From contig UCII01000026.1 of the NCBI GenBank assembly GCA_900472485.1, positions 1 to 64,000 of the forward strand: a stretch of DNA of 64,000 nucleotides, given 5' to 3'. Within the stretch, counting starts at the first letter, position 1. The number at the start of each line of letters is the position of its first letter. The notes under the pieces were generated by a model. The model made no database searches, was not told the DNA's origin, and was given only the letters and a program-made list of their open reading frames with translations. Below are positions 54,381 to 62,500 of this stretch, one piece after another. This stretch comes from Hyphomicrobiales bacterium (GTDB lineage Bacteria; Pseudomonadota; Alphaproteobacteria; Rhizobiales; Rhizobiaceae). The translations under genes and the position numbers were made by a program.

Positions 54381-54397
54381 CGATACATTGCGATACA
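54381..54397. promoter_or_regulatory. Tandem CGATACA repeats
   Basis: CGATACA occurs at 54381 and 54391, one helical turn apart, and CGATACAT recurs at 54740, all within the gap between the CcdA-type gene and the Tat hydrolase gene. Such tandem 10-bp half-sites are typical of OmpR-family binding, and an OmpR-family gene follows at 55959. The link is a guess from spacing. Confidence 0.35.
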
Positions 54398-54481
54398 AAT
54401 CGAATGGTGGCGATCTGGTTTTCAGCAAGTCCGACAGGAACAGCGCAATCGCGGGTGAGATGCGACGGTTGCTGCGCAACC

Positions 54482-54612
54482 CCTTCTCCCCTGGGGGAGA
54501 AGGTGCCGATAGGCGGATGAGGGGGATGCCGGGAACACGGAAGCCGGTGAGTCCAAGGCAGCCTACCTCCTCATCCGACCCTTCGGGCCACCTTCTCCCC
54601 GAGGGGAGAAGG
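54482..54612. repeat. RIME-like palindromic repeat
   Basis: The segment is a 131-base imperfect inverted repeat. The left arm starts with the hairpin CCTTCTCCCC (54482-54491) / GGGGAGAAGG (54494-54503) and ends with GGATGAGG (54515-54522). The right arm begins CCTCATCC (54569-54576) and ends with the same hairpin at 54591-54600 / 54603-54612. This matches the intergenic mosaic elements (RIME type) that are common in Rhizobium genomes. It sits between the CcdA-type and hydrolase genes and does not code for protein. Confidence 0.8.
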
Positions 54613-54793
54613 AGCGCGTTGCGCCGACAGGTCTCATATGCGATCGCCCTGAGCCGGAGGGGGCGAATTGTATCACACTGTATCTATGCCGCCTGAAGCT
54701 ACAAAGGCATTCAAAACGCCACTGGCCGCGACACATCGGCGATACATGTGGCTGGCTTTCTTAAGCTCACGATCCAATCGACAGGAGAAACAG

Positions 54794-55846
54794 ATGTCCG
54801 AGGAAATCAATCACACCCGCCGCCGCTTTTTTGGCATGGCCGCCATCGCCGTTGCCGCCGCTGAATTCGGTCTGCCTGCAATCGCCGGTGCGCAAGAAAC
54901 AAAAGTTTCCGCATCGACCCTGCCCACCGTTAAGGCCGGCACCCATACCTCCTTCGACGCGCTGAAGCAGATCAATGCGGGCGTGCTCAATGTCGGCTAT
55001 GCGGAAGCCGGCCCGGCCGATGGTCCTGTCGTCCTGCTGCTGCACGGCTGGCCCTATGACATCTACAGCTTCGTCGATGTCGCGCCGCTTTTGGCAGATG
55101 CCGGCTATCGCGTCATCATTCCCTATCTTCGCGGCTATGGCACCACCACCCTCCTTTCGAAGGATACACCGCGCAACGGCCAGCAGGCAGCGCTCGCCGC
55201 CGATATGATCGACCTTCTCGATGCGCTGAAGATCGAAAAGGTCGTCGTTGCCGGTTACGACTGGGGTGGCCGCACCGCCGATATCATGGCGGCTCTCTGG
55301 CCGGGGCGCTGCAAAGCGCTGGTCTCGGTCAGCGGCTATCTCATCGGCAGCCAGGAAGTCAACCGCAAGCCGCTGCCGCCGAAGGCCGAGCTTGCCTGGT
55401 GGTATCAGTTCTATTTCGCCACCGAGCGCGGCCGTCTCGGCTACCAGGAAAATCGCCACGATTTTGCAAAGCTGATCTGGCACACCGCCTCGCCGCAATG
55501 GGCTTTTGACGACGCCACTTTCGATCGCTCGGCTGCAGCCTTCGATAATCCCGACCATGTTGATATCGTTATTCATAACTATCGCTGGCGGCTCGGTCTC
55601 GTCGAAGGCGAAGCGAAGTTCGATGCCTATGAAAAGAAGCTCGCCGCCGGACCGGTAATTTCGATCCCGACCATCACCATGGAAGGTGACGCCAACGGTG
55701 CGCCGCATCCGGAGCCCTCGGCCTATCGTGGCAAGTTCTCGGGCAAATACGAGCATCGCACCATCACCGGCGGCATCGGCCACAATTTGCCGCAGGAAGC
55801 GCCGCAAGCCTTCGCCCAGGCTGTGATAGATGTTGATCGTTTCTAG
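54794..55846 (+). CDS. Tat-exported epoxide hydrolase-like alpha/beta hydrolase
   Basis: A 350-residue hydrolase with a twin-arginine signal (TRRRFFGMAAIAVAAAEFG, about residues 8-26), so it is exported folded. The catalytic domain has VVLLLHGWPYDIYSF (oxyanion HGWP), and the nucleophile is the aspartate of VAGYDWGGRTAD, as in epoxide hydrolases and haloalkane dehalogenases, not a serine. A late GGIGHNLPQEAPQ carries the histidine. The start at 54794 has AGGAG before it. Substrate unknown. A two-component pair lies directly downstream. Confidence 0.87.
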   Translation: MSEEINHTRRRFFGMAAIAVAAAEFGLPAIAGAQETKVSASTLPTVKAGTHTSFDALKQINAGVLNVGYAEAGPADGPVVLLLHGWPYDIYSFVDVAPLLADAGYRVIIPYLRGYGTTTLLSKDTPRNGQQAALAADMIDLLDALKIEKVVVAGYDWGGRTADIMAALWPGRCKALVSVSGYLIGSQEVNRKPLPPKAELAWWYQFYFATERGRLGYQENRHDFAKLIWHTASPQWAFDDATFDRSAAAFDNPDHVDIVIHNYRWRLGLVEGEAKFDAYEKKLAAGPVISIPTITMEGDANGAPHPEPSAYRGKFSGKYEHRTITGGIGHNLPQEAPQAFAQAVIDVDRF

Positions 55847-55866
55847 TTCAGCGGTAGTGTGCGAGT

Positions 55867-55889
55867 GGGTGCCGGCAAAGCCGGCGCCC
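55867..55889 (+). terminator. Hairpin after the Tat hydrolase gene
   Basis: GGGTGCCGGC (55867-55876) and GCCGGCGCCC (55880-55889) form a ten-pair stem (one G-T pair) with an AAA loop, 20 bases after the hydrolase stop. No U-run follows, so it may be a weak or Rho-assisted terminator. Confidence 0.45.
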
Positions 55890-55958
55890 GCTGCCGTTGG
55901 CGCGATGAGGAATGACTATTCGTAGGTTGGTGCTTACGATGATGAGTGGGAAATCGAA

Positions 55959-56699
55959 ATGGATCATGTCGACCATATCCTGATCGTGGATGACGATCGG
56001 GAAATCCGCGAACTGGTGTCGAGCTATCTCAAGAAGAACGGCCTGCGGGCGACGACGGCTGCCGATGGCCGGCAGATGCGCAGTTTTCTTGAGGCCAATT
56101 CGGTCGATCTGATCGTACTCGACGTGATGATGCCGGGCGACGACGGCCTCGTGCTCTGTCGCGAGCTTCGTGCCGGAAAGCACAAGGCGACGCCCATTCT
56201 GATGTTGACGGCGCGCAGCGACGAAATGGACCGGATTCTCGGTCTCGAAATGGGCGCTGACGATTATCTGGCCAAGCCTTTTGCCGCCCGCGAATTGCTT
56301 GCCCGCATCAAGGCGGTTCTGAGGCGCACCCGTATGCTGCCGCCCAATTTGCAGATCAGCGAAGCCGGCCAGTTGCTGGTCTTTGGGGACTGGCGGCTGG
56401 ATACCGTCGGCCGCCATCTGCTCGACAAGGACGGTACCGAGATTACGCTTAGCGGCGCCGAATACCGCCTGCTGCGCGTCTTCATCGACCACCCGCAGCG
56501 GGTGCTCAATCGAGACCAGCTTCTGAACCTCACCCAGGGTCGCGACGCCGATCTCTTCGATCGCTCCATCGACCTGCTCGTCAGCCGTCTTCGTCAGCGG
56601 CTGGGGGATGACGCACGGGAGCCGATGTACATCAAGACGGTGCGCAGCGAAGGCTATGTCTTCTCCGTGCCGGTGGAAATTGCGGAGCTTCGCCCATGA
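55959..56699 (+). CDS. OmpR-family response regulator
   Basis: A 246-residue response regulator. The receiver domain (about residues 5-118) has the acidic pair DDD near 11-13, the phosphorylation site D55 in LIVLDVMMPG and K in DDYLAKPF. The winged-helix domain (about 145-240) includes LSGAEYRLLRVFIDHPQRVL and RSIDLLVSRLRQRLGDD. The stop overlaps the start of the kinase gene (56696), the standard two-component arrangement. Target genes unknown. Confidence 0.94.
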   Translation: MDHVDHILIVDDDREIRELVSSYLKKNGLRATTAADGRQMRSFLEANSVDLIVLDVMMPGDDGLVLCRELRAGKHKATPILMLTARSDEMDRILGLEMGADDYLAKPFAARELLARIKAVLRRTRMLPPNLQISEAGQLLVFGDWRLDTVGRHLLDKDGTEITLSGAEYRLLRVFIDHPQRVLNRDQLLNLTQGRDADLFDRSIDLLVSRLRQRLGDDAREPMYIKTVRSEGYVFSVPVEIAELRP

Positions 56700-58018
56700 C
56701 CGTGGTCGACCTTTCAGGTCGCCGGCCATGGTGGCCGAGCACCCTGCGTGCACGCATTTCGCTGATCCTCCTGGCGGGGCTTGCGATCGCTTACGGCCTG
56801 TCTTTCAGCGTGCTCTATATTGAACGCTACATGTCGGCAAAGGCCGTCATGCTCGGCACGCTGGAGAACGACGTTGCGACCTCGATCGCGGTGCTCGACC
56901 GCCTGCCGGCGGAGGAGAGGGCGAATTTCGTCGATTGGCTGAGCCGCGGCAATTACAATTTCGAGCTGGGCAACGGCCTGCCCGGCGTGCCCGATACCTC
57001 TGCCCATGGTGCGGAGATCGCCGCCAAGATAGAGGATGCGGTCGGCCATCGCTTTCCCATCCGCATGGAAGCGATACCGGGTCCGGTCTCGCGGCTGCAG
57101 GCGCATCTTAATCTGAGTGATGGCAGCCCGCTGACCATCGATGTTACGCCCAAGGGCGTCATGCCGATGGCGGCCTGGCTGCCTTACGTCTTCGTCGTTC
57201 AGATGCTGTTGATCGTCCTTTGTATCTGGTTTGCCGTGAGACAGGCCACGCGTCCGCTCGCCGAGCTTGCCGCCGCGGCCGATGCGCTGGATCCCAATAC
57301 AAAGAGCCCTGCCTTGAGCGACCGGGGGCCGACCGAAGTGGCGCATGCCGCCAAGGCCTTCAATGCCATGCGGGATCGAATCGCGCATTATCTCGAAGAG
57401 CGCGTACAGATCCTAGCGGCGATCTCGCACGATCTGCAGACGCCGATCACCCGCATGCGCCTGCGCGCCGATATCGCCGATGATTCTCCCGAGAAAACCA
57501 AGCTGCTGCAGGATCTCGGCGAGATCGAGCGTCTGGTGCAGGATGGGATCGCCTATGCGCGCAGCGCCCATGGCAACGGCGAGAAGAGTGCGCGCATCGA
57601 TCTTGCGTCCTTCATCGAAAGCATCAGCTATGACTATCAGGACACCGGCAAATCCGTCGAGATTCGCGGGCTTATTCATGGAACTGCGACGACGAAGCCG
57701 CATGCGCTTCGCCGCATCCTCACCAATTTCATCGACAATGCCCTGAAATTTGCCGGAGCGGCGGAAATCGCCGTGGAGCGGCGGGATACGGGCCAGATTG
57801 CGATCACCGTTCTGGATCGCGGTCCCGGCATTCCGCAGGACCAGATAGAGGCAGCCATGCAGCCCTTCTTCCGGCTGGAACAATCGCGTAACCGCAACAC
57901 CGGCGGCACAGGGCTTGGTCTGGCGATTGCTCAGCAACTTGCCCAGACGCTCGGCGGCTCCGTCAGGCTCTATAGCCGCGAGGGTGGCGGCCTGGCGGCA
58001 GAAGTCGTTATTTCCTGA
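56696..58018 (+). CDS. EnvZ-type sensor histidine kinase
   Basis: A 440-residue inner-membrane kinase with helices at about residues 20-42 and 160-182, a periplasmic sensor loop of about 115 residues between them, and a HAMP segment (about 183-235). The phospho-accepting histidine is H245 in AAISHDLQTPITR. The ATPase domain has the N box NFIDNALKFA, DRGPGIPQD and GGTGLGLAIAQQLA. It partners the response regulator whose gene it overlaps by four bases. Confidence 0.94.
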   Translation: MTVVDLSGRRPWWPSTLRARISLILLAGLAIAYGLSFSVLYIERYMSAKAVMLGTLENDVATSIAVLDRLPAEERANFVDWLSRGNYNFELGNGLPGVPDTSAHGAEIAAKIEDAVGHRFPIRMEAIPGPVSRLQAHLNLSDGSPLTIDVTPKGVMPMAAWLPYVFVVQMLLIVLCIWFAVRQATRPLAELAAAADALDPNTKSPALSDRGPTEVAHAAKAFNAMRDRIAHYLEERVQILAAISHDLQTPITRMRLRADIADDSPEKTKLLQDLGEIERLVQDGIAYARSAHGNGEKSARIDLASFIESISYDYQDTGKSVEIRGLIHGTATTKPHALRRILTNFIDNALKFAGAAEIAVERRDTGQIAITVLDRGPGIPQDQIEAAMQPFFRLEQSRNRNTGGTGLGLAIAQQLAQTLGGSVRLYSREGGGLAAEVVIS

Positions 58019-58204
58019 TTGTTCCTTCGAAAGACTTTCCGGCAATTTGTAAGCAATTGTATCCGGCTCGTTGGAGCCTACGTTTTGTAACACTTTCGGC
58101 GAATCCGGAAACATGCCGGATACGTCGATCCATCAAAAACAACTCCGTCAACAGAGGTTGCCCCACAGCACAACAGAGCGGGCAACGCAACAACGGAGTG
58201 TTCC

Positions 58205-58621
58205 ATGACCAAGATCGACAAGGTTCTCTACACCGGCAAGACCCACACCATCGGCGGCCGCGATGGTTTCGCGCGCAGCGATGACAACCAGCTTGATGTC
58301 AAGCTTTCGCCTCCGGGCAGCGCCCATGCCGGCACCAATCCCGAGCAGCTCTTCGCAGCCGGCTGGTCGGCCTGCTTCATCGGCGCAATGGGCCTTGCCG
58401 CGGGCAAGCGCAAGGTCAAGCTCCCAGCCGACCTTGCCGTCGATGCGGAAGTGGATCTGGGCACCACGGAAGGCGCCTACTTCCTCCAGGCCCGCCTGAC
58501 CATCAGCATGCCCGGCATCGAGCCTGAACTTGCCCGCACGCTGGTCGAGGAGGCCCACCAGACCTGCCCCTATTCGAAGGCTACCCGCGGCAACATCAAT
58601 GTCGAACTGAAGCTTGCCTGA
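58205..58621 (+). CDS. ohr: Ohr organic hydroperoxide resistance protein
   Basis: A 138-residue OsmC/Ohr protein. The peroxidatic cysteine is C57 in GWSACFIGAM and the resolving cysteine C121 in HQTCPYSKATRGN; the N-terminal NPEQLFAAGWSAC is diagnostic of the Ohr branch. It reduces organic and lipid hydroperoxides in the cytosol with lipoyl-type donors. OhrR is not adjacent. The upstream gap has GCAATT repeats at 58042-58059 but no clear OhrR box. Confidence 0.93.
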   Translation: MTKIDKVLYTGKTHTIGGRDGFARSDDNQLDVKLSPPGSAHAGTNPEQLFAAGWSACFIGAMGLAAGKRKVKLPADLAVDAEVDLGTTEGAYFLQARLTISMPGIEPELARTLVEEAHQTCPYSKATRGNINVELKLA

Positions 58622-58738
58622 GAATCAGCAGCGCATCGATATTGCGCGCCGTTCCTGAAGGTGCGGCGCGCCGAATCGTTAATTTTTTCGCGTTGGACAT
58701 CGAGCAAGGCAGTCACTGCTTTGCACCTGGAGGATCAT

Positions 58739-58882
58739 ATGCGTCCCATCATTCTTCTCCTTGCAGGAGCTGCGATTTTCGCCGCTCCATGCGTCTACGA
58801 CCCCAGCTCCAACGAGCCTTCGGCGCTTGCGAGCATCGCCGTTTTATGGGGCGGTTCGGGCTCCAATGGAGCCCAGTATTAA
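58739..58882 (+). CDS. Small exported peptide of unknown function
   Basis: A 47-codon gene with GGAGGATC six bases before the ATG. The product has a hydrophobic N-terminal segment (IILLLAGAAIFAAP, residues 4-17) and a Ser/Gly/Asn-rich remainder ending GSGSNGAQY, suggesting a secreted or membrane-anchored peptide. No family is recognised. It lies between ohr and minC. The strong ribosome binding site is the main evidence. Confidence 0.5.
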   Translation: MRPIILLLAGAAIFAAPCVYDPSSNEPSALASIAVLWGGSGSNGAQY

Positions 58883-58934
58883 CCATTTGTTAACCATATC
58901 AACGGTACACAAGATCAACGATTTATTCACATAG

Positions 58935-59666
58935 ATGACCAAAGTGCTAACAGACGCTCGTTCGATCCGTATCAAGGGCCGCTCCTTTCTTGCGGTCATG
59001 CTTTCGCCGGATCTTCCGCTGGACCAGTGGTTGATCAGGCTTGACGACCTCGCAGCCCGTTCGGCCGGCTTCTTTTTGGGACGGCCGGTCGTCCTCGACA
59101 TCACCGACCTGCCGATCGACAAGGCGCAGCTCAAGGAGCTGATTGCTGAGCTTTCGGCTCGCAATGTCAGCATTATGGGCATCGAGGGCGGTCGTCCGTC
59201 GATCGCCGGGCCTGGCATGCCGCCGATCCTGAAGGGCGGGCGTCCGGCTGCCGATTTCGAAGTCTCCGAGGCCGAGCCTGTCGTGGAGCGCCGCAACAGT
59301 GAACCCAAGGCGCCGCCTCCGGAAGTTCGTGCAGTTACGCAATCCCTGATCATCCGCGAGCCGGTGCGATCCGGCCAGTCGGTGATCTTTCCCGAAGGTG
59401 ACGTCACCGTCATCGGTTCGGTGGCGTCGGGCGCGGAAGTCATCGCGGGTGGATCGGTCCATATCTACGGCGCCCTTCGCGGCCGCGCCATGGCGGGCTC
59501 GATCGGCAATGCCTCGGCGCGAATTTTTTGCCGCAAGCTCGAGGCCGAGCTGCTGGCAATCGATGGAATTTACAAGATGGCGGAAGACGTATCACCCGGC
59601 CTCAGGGGACAAGCCGTCCAGCTTTGGCTGGATGGTGAAACGATCATGGCCGAAAAACTAATCTGA
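58935..59666 (+). CDS. minC: MinC septum-site inhibitor
   Basis: A 243-residue MinC. The N-terminal domain (about residues 1-100; IRIKGRSFLAVMLSPDLPL) inhibits FtsZ assembly; a Pro-rich linker (about 100-130) follows; the C-terminal beta-helix (about 135-243) with GDVTVIGSVASGAEVIAGG and HIYGALRGRAMAG binds MinD and dimerises. MinC blocks division away from mid-cell. First gene of the minCDE operon; minD follows after 29 bases. Confidence 0.95.
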   Translation: MTKVLTDARSIRIKGRSFLAVMLSPDLPLDQWLIRLDDLAARSAGFFLGRPVVLDITDLPIDKAQLKELIAELSARNVSIMGIEGGRPSIAGPGMPPILKGGRPAADFEVSEAEPVVERRNSEPKAPPPEVRAVTQSLIIREPVRSGQSVIFPEGDVTVIGSVASGAEVIAGGSVHIYGALRGRAMAGSIGNASARIFCRKLEAELLAIDGIYKMAEDVSPGLRGQAVQLWLDGETIMAEKLI

Positions 59667-59695
59667 GCCGAAGCCGGCCAAAACAGGAGAGCAAG

Positions 59696-60511
59696 ATGGG
59701 CAAGGTAATCGTCGTCACATCAGGCAAGGGCGGAGTTGGAAAGACGACTTCGACGGCCGCATTGGGGGCGGCTCTGGCACAGAGAAACGAAAAGGTCGTC
59801 GTGGTCGATTTCGACGTCGGCCTGCGTAATCTCGATCTGGTCATGGGCGCGGAACGTCGCGTTGTTTATGACCTCGTCAATGTCATTCACGGCGATGCCA
59901 AGCTGCCGCAGGCGCTGATCCGCGACAAGCGGTTGGAGACGCTCTTCCTCCTGCCGGCTTCGCAGACCCGCGACAAGGACAATCTGACGCCCGAGGGTGT
60001 CGAGCGCGTCATAAACGAGCTCAAGAACTATTTCGATTGGGTCATCTGCGACAGCCCGGCCGGTATCGAGCGCGGCGCCACCCTAGCCATGCGCCATGCT
60101 GACGTCGCCGTAGTCGTCACCAACCCGGAAGTCTCCTCGGTGCGCGATTCCGACCGCATCATCGGCCTGCTGGACTCCAAGACGCTGAAGGCGGAGCGCG
60201 GCGAGCGCATGGAGAAGCACCTGCTGCTGACCCGCTTCGACGCCGGCCGCGCCGAACGCGGCGACATGCTGAAGGTCGACGACGTGCTGGAAATCCTCTC
60301 CATTCCGCTCCTCGGCATTATCCCGGAAAGCACCGATGTCCTGCGCGCCTCCAACCTCGGCTCGCCGGTCACGCTTGCCGATGCGCGCTGTGCGCCGTCG
60401 CTTGCCTATTTCGATGCCGCACGCCGTCTTGCCGGCGAGCAGGTGCCGATCACCATCCCCGGCGAAAAGCGGGGTATCTTCGGCAAGATCTTCGCAAGGA
60501 GGGCCGCATGA
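59696..60511 (+). CDS. minD: MinD septum-positioning ATPase
   Basis: A 271-residue ParA-type ATPase with the deviant Walker A GKGGVGKTT (residues 10-18, signature Lys11 and Lys16), VVVVDFDVGLRNLDL and WVICDSPAGIE. The C-terminal amphipathic membrane-targeting helix KRGIFGKIFARR is present. It recruits MinC to the polar membrane and is released by MinE. Its stop overlaps minE by four bases (60508-60511). Confidence 0.97.
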   Translation: MGKVIVVTSGKGGVGKTTSTAALGAALAQRNEKVVVVDFDVGLRNLDLVMGAERRVVYDLVNVIHGDAKLPQALIRDKRLETLFLLPASQTRDKDNLTPEGVERVINELKNYFDWVICDSPAGIERGATLAMRHADVAVVVTNPEVSSVRDSDRIIGLLDSKTLKAERGERMEKHLLLTRFDAGRAERGDMLKVDDVLEILSIPLLGIIPESTDVLRASNLGSPVTLADARCAPSLAYFDAARRLAGEQVPITIPGEKRGIFGKIFARRAA

Positions 60512-60768
60512 GCATTTTCGGACTGTTCCGCAAGCAGAGATCTGCACCCATGGCTCGCGAGCGCCTGCAGATCCTCCTTGCCCACGAGCGTGCCTCCGTG
60601 GGCTCGGATCTCGTATCCGTGCTGAGAGAGGAAATCCTCGCCGTCATCGCCAAGCATGTGCAGGTCGATCGCGACAAGGTGCAGGTGAAGATGGATCGCG
60701 ACAAGGATGTCTCCATGCTGGAGATCGACGTCGAGATCCCGCGTGATGCGACCTTGAAGGCCGCCTGA
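60508..60768 (+). CDS. minE: MinE topological specificity factor
   Basis: An 86-residue MinE. The N-terminal membrane/MinD-binding part (residues 1-35; LFRKQRSAPMARERLQILLAH) is followed by the dimerisation domain (about 36-86; EEILAVIAKHVQVDRDKVQV). MinE stimulates MinD ATPase and drives Min oscillation. It ends the minCDE operon; a hairpin with 12 paired positions follows 28 bases after the stop. Confidence 0.95.
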   Translation: MSIFGLFRKQRSAPMARERLQILLAHERASVGSDLVSVLREEILAVIAKHVQVDRDKVQVKMDRDKDVSMLEIDVEIPRDATLKAA

Positions 60769-60795
60769 CGAAGGATCGCGCTCGTCAAATGTGCG

Positions 60796-60830
60796 AATTC
60801 TGTCACATGGCTCTCTCGTGTGGCAGAATT
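60796..60830 (+). terminator. Hairpin after minE
   Basis: AATTCTGTCACA (60796-60807) pairs with TGTGGCAGAATT (60819-60830), twelve pairs including one G-T, with an 11-base loop; GCTAAAATTTT follows. It is placed correctly to end the minCDE transcript, although the T-run is interrupted. Confidence 0.6.
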
Positions 60831-60861
60831 GCTAAAATTTTCGCAGCCGGCCCTTGCAAAG

Positions 60862-61002
60862 GATGCGATTCGCGATTATCTGCCGGTCATCACCTGTATC
60901 GATGGCCTGCCGTGCTGACATTTCTGTGTCGAGCCGGCGTTTGCTGTCCGGGTTAAAAAGCAAGGGCGCTCCCCAGAAATGGGTAGAGCGCCCTTTGCTT
61001 TT
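60862..61002 (+). ncRNA. Candidate small RNA before the deacetylase gene
   Basis: The 140 bases upstream of the strong terminator at 60955-61002 lie between the minE hairpin and the next gene and have no reading frame with a good start. A free-standing terminator in such a place often marks a small RNA. The 5' end and promoter are not defined, so the left border is arbitrary; the alternative is a leader or attenuator of the deacetylase gene. Confidence 0.3.
60955..61002 (+). terminator. Strong intrinsic terminator
   Basis: AAAAAGCAAGGGCGCTC (from 60955) pairs with GAGCGCCCTTTGCTTTT (60986-61002), with one bulged T and an inner CCC/GGG stem around an AGAAAT loop. The A-run and T-run on its two sides make it usable in both directions. 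It stands about 75 bases before the deacetylase gene. Confidence 0.75.
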
Positions 61003-61075
61003 GTCGTGCTCGCGGCGCTTTTCTTGTTCCATGCGATATGCCAGTTTGCGGCGATGATACGGGGAGGCGGCTGGC

Positions 61076-61855
61076 TTGGGCGAATTGAATCATCAATGGA
61101 ATATGGTCTTCAGATGGCTGCTCGCCGGCATCTTTGCAGCTATTTGCGCTATCTCCGCTGAGGCGGCGGATAAGACGATCTATCTGACATTCGATGACGG
61201 CCCCTTGCCTGGAACGAAGAACATTCTTTCCGTGCTAAGCCAGGAAAACGTCCCCGCCGCCATGTTCATGGTCGGCCAGCATGTCGAAACCATTCCCGCC
61301 GGGCGCGATCTCCTGGCGGAGGCCAAGGCCATGCCGTTGGTAACCGTCGGCAATCACAGCTACAGCCACGCCAATAATCGTTACCGACGATACTATTCCA
61401 ACACCCAGGCCGTGGTTGCAGACATGCTGCACGCCAATGAAGTGCTCGGTCTGACGCCGATCGTCAATGCGCGGCTGCCGGGCAGGGACGTCTTTCGGCT
61501 TCCGACGGTATCGCGGGAAGATCTCTCCATCAATGTCGCTCAATGGGAACGCGAATGGCTGGATTACGAGCTCGTCGCCGAAGCGGGATTCTATCTCTAT
61601 GGCTGGGATTTCGAGTGGGTGCATAGCGATGACGGCAAGCCGGTCCAATCGGTGGACCATCTCGTCAATGAGATCGATCATCTTTTCCAGTACGGTCGTT
61701 TCACGCAGCGGGGCAAGATGATCCTGCTGATGCATGACGAGATGTTTCAGGACCAGTTCAACGGCCGCGAAAATCTGCAGTCGCTGATCCGCAAGCTGCG
61801 GGATCGTGGCTACGCTTTCGGCGATATCAGGAATTATGCGCCCTCGAAGCCTTAA
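61076..61855 (+). CDS. Exported polysaccharide deacetylase-family protein
   Basis: A protein of about 259 residues with an N-terminal signal segment (MVFRWLLAGIFAAICAISAEA) and a NodB-type domain: TIYLTFDDGPLPGTKNIL (catalytic Asp-Asp pair), then VGNHSYSHANN, where the usual HSxxHxx metal histidines are visible. The later part is unusual for NodB enzymes and rich in Trp/Glu. It may deacetylate a periplasmic or cell-wall polymer. The start is probably TTG at 61076 (GGGGAGG seven bases before); ATG 61103 would also keep the signal peptide. Confidence 0.82.
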   Translation: MGELNHQWNMVFRWLLAGIFAAICAISAEAADKTIYLTFDDGPLPGTKNILSVLSQENVPAAMFMVGQHVETIPAGRDLLAEAKAMPLVTVGNHSYSHANNRYRRYYSNTQAVVADMLHANEVLGLTPIVNARLPGRDVFRLPTVSREDLSINVAQWEREWLDYELVAEAGFYLYGWDFEWVHSDDGKPVQSVDHLVNEIDHLFQYGRFTQRGKMILLMHDEMFQDQFNGRENLQSLIRKLRDRGYAFGDIRNYAPSKP

Positions 61856-61870
61856 AAGCCATAAATCCGG

Positions 61871-62479
61871 CTAGCCTTGTCGTGCCGCGGCTCCGGCTGC
61901 GACCGTCAGGATGAAGTCGTCGAGTTCCTGTTCCAGGCTTTCGATCGGCAGACCGACAAACCGTCCTTCCAGGCTGATGCTGACGACGCCGTGTACAGCC
62001 CCGAACAGCGTTCTTGCCCGAATCGCGCGTGCCGTCTCCGACATATTCGGCTGCAATTCCGCGAGCGGCTCGGCAATGACGCCCATCAGGAACATATGCT
62101 CTTCCAGGTGCCACTCGGGGCTCGGGCGGTCATCCGGCGGGCGATGGTCGAACAGCGCCTTCCATAGATTGCGATGAGTGACCGCAAAGCGCAGATAACC
62201 GCGCGCCAGATTGCGCAGCCGGTCAGCTGGCGTGTGATCCTGAACCTCCGGCAGCGCGAGCGATGCCTCAAGCGCCTTCAGCGTCGCCGAATTGACGTGA
62301 ATGACGAGATCGTCGAGATCGGCAAAGACCGTATAGAGACCGCCAAGAGCGCAGCCGACATCCTGGGTGACATCGCGCGCCCTCAGGTTTGAGAGCCCGT
62401 CTGCAGCGATGCGATTGCGCGCCGCCTCGATCAGCCGCTGCTTCAGATCCTCGCGCTTTTCCAGGGTTTTTCTCGCCAT
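61871..62479 (-). CDS. TetR-family regulator
   Basis: A 202-residue TetR regulator. The helix-turn-helix (about residues 10-55) contains LIEAARNRIAADGLSNLRARDVTQDVGCALGGLYTVFADLDDL (in part), and a C-terminal WHG-type ligand domain (about 80-195) follows. It faces pspA across a 111-base gap with three 15-bp palindromes, so it very likely represses both itself and the pspA unit. The ligand is unknown. Confidence 0.9.
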   Translation of the reverse strand: MARKTLEKREDLKQRLIEAARNRIAADGLSNLRARDVTQDVGCALGGLYTVFADLDDLVIHVNSATLKALEASLALPEVQDHTPADRLRNLARGYLRFAVTHRNLWKALFDHRPPDDRPSPEWHLEEHMFLMGVIAEPLAELQPNMSETARAIRARTLFGAVHGVVSISLEGRFVGLPIESLEQELDDFILTVAAGAAARQG

Positions 62480-62500
62480 TAACTATTCCAATCTGATTTT

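Noticed and set aside
58036..58090. OhrR operator before ohr
   Set aside because: GCAATT direct repeats exist but not a convincing inverted OhrR box, and no ohrR is adjacent.
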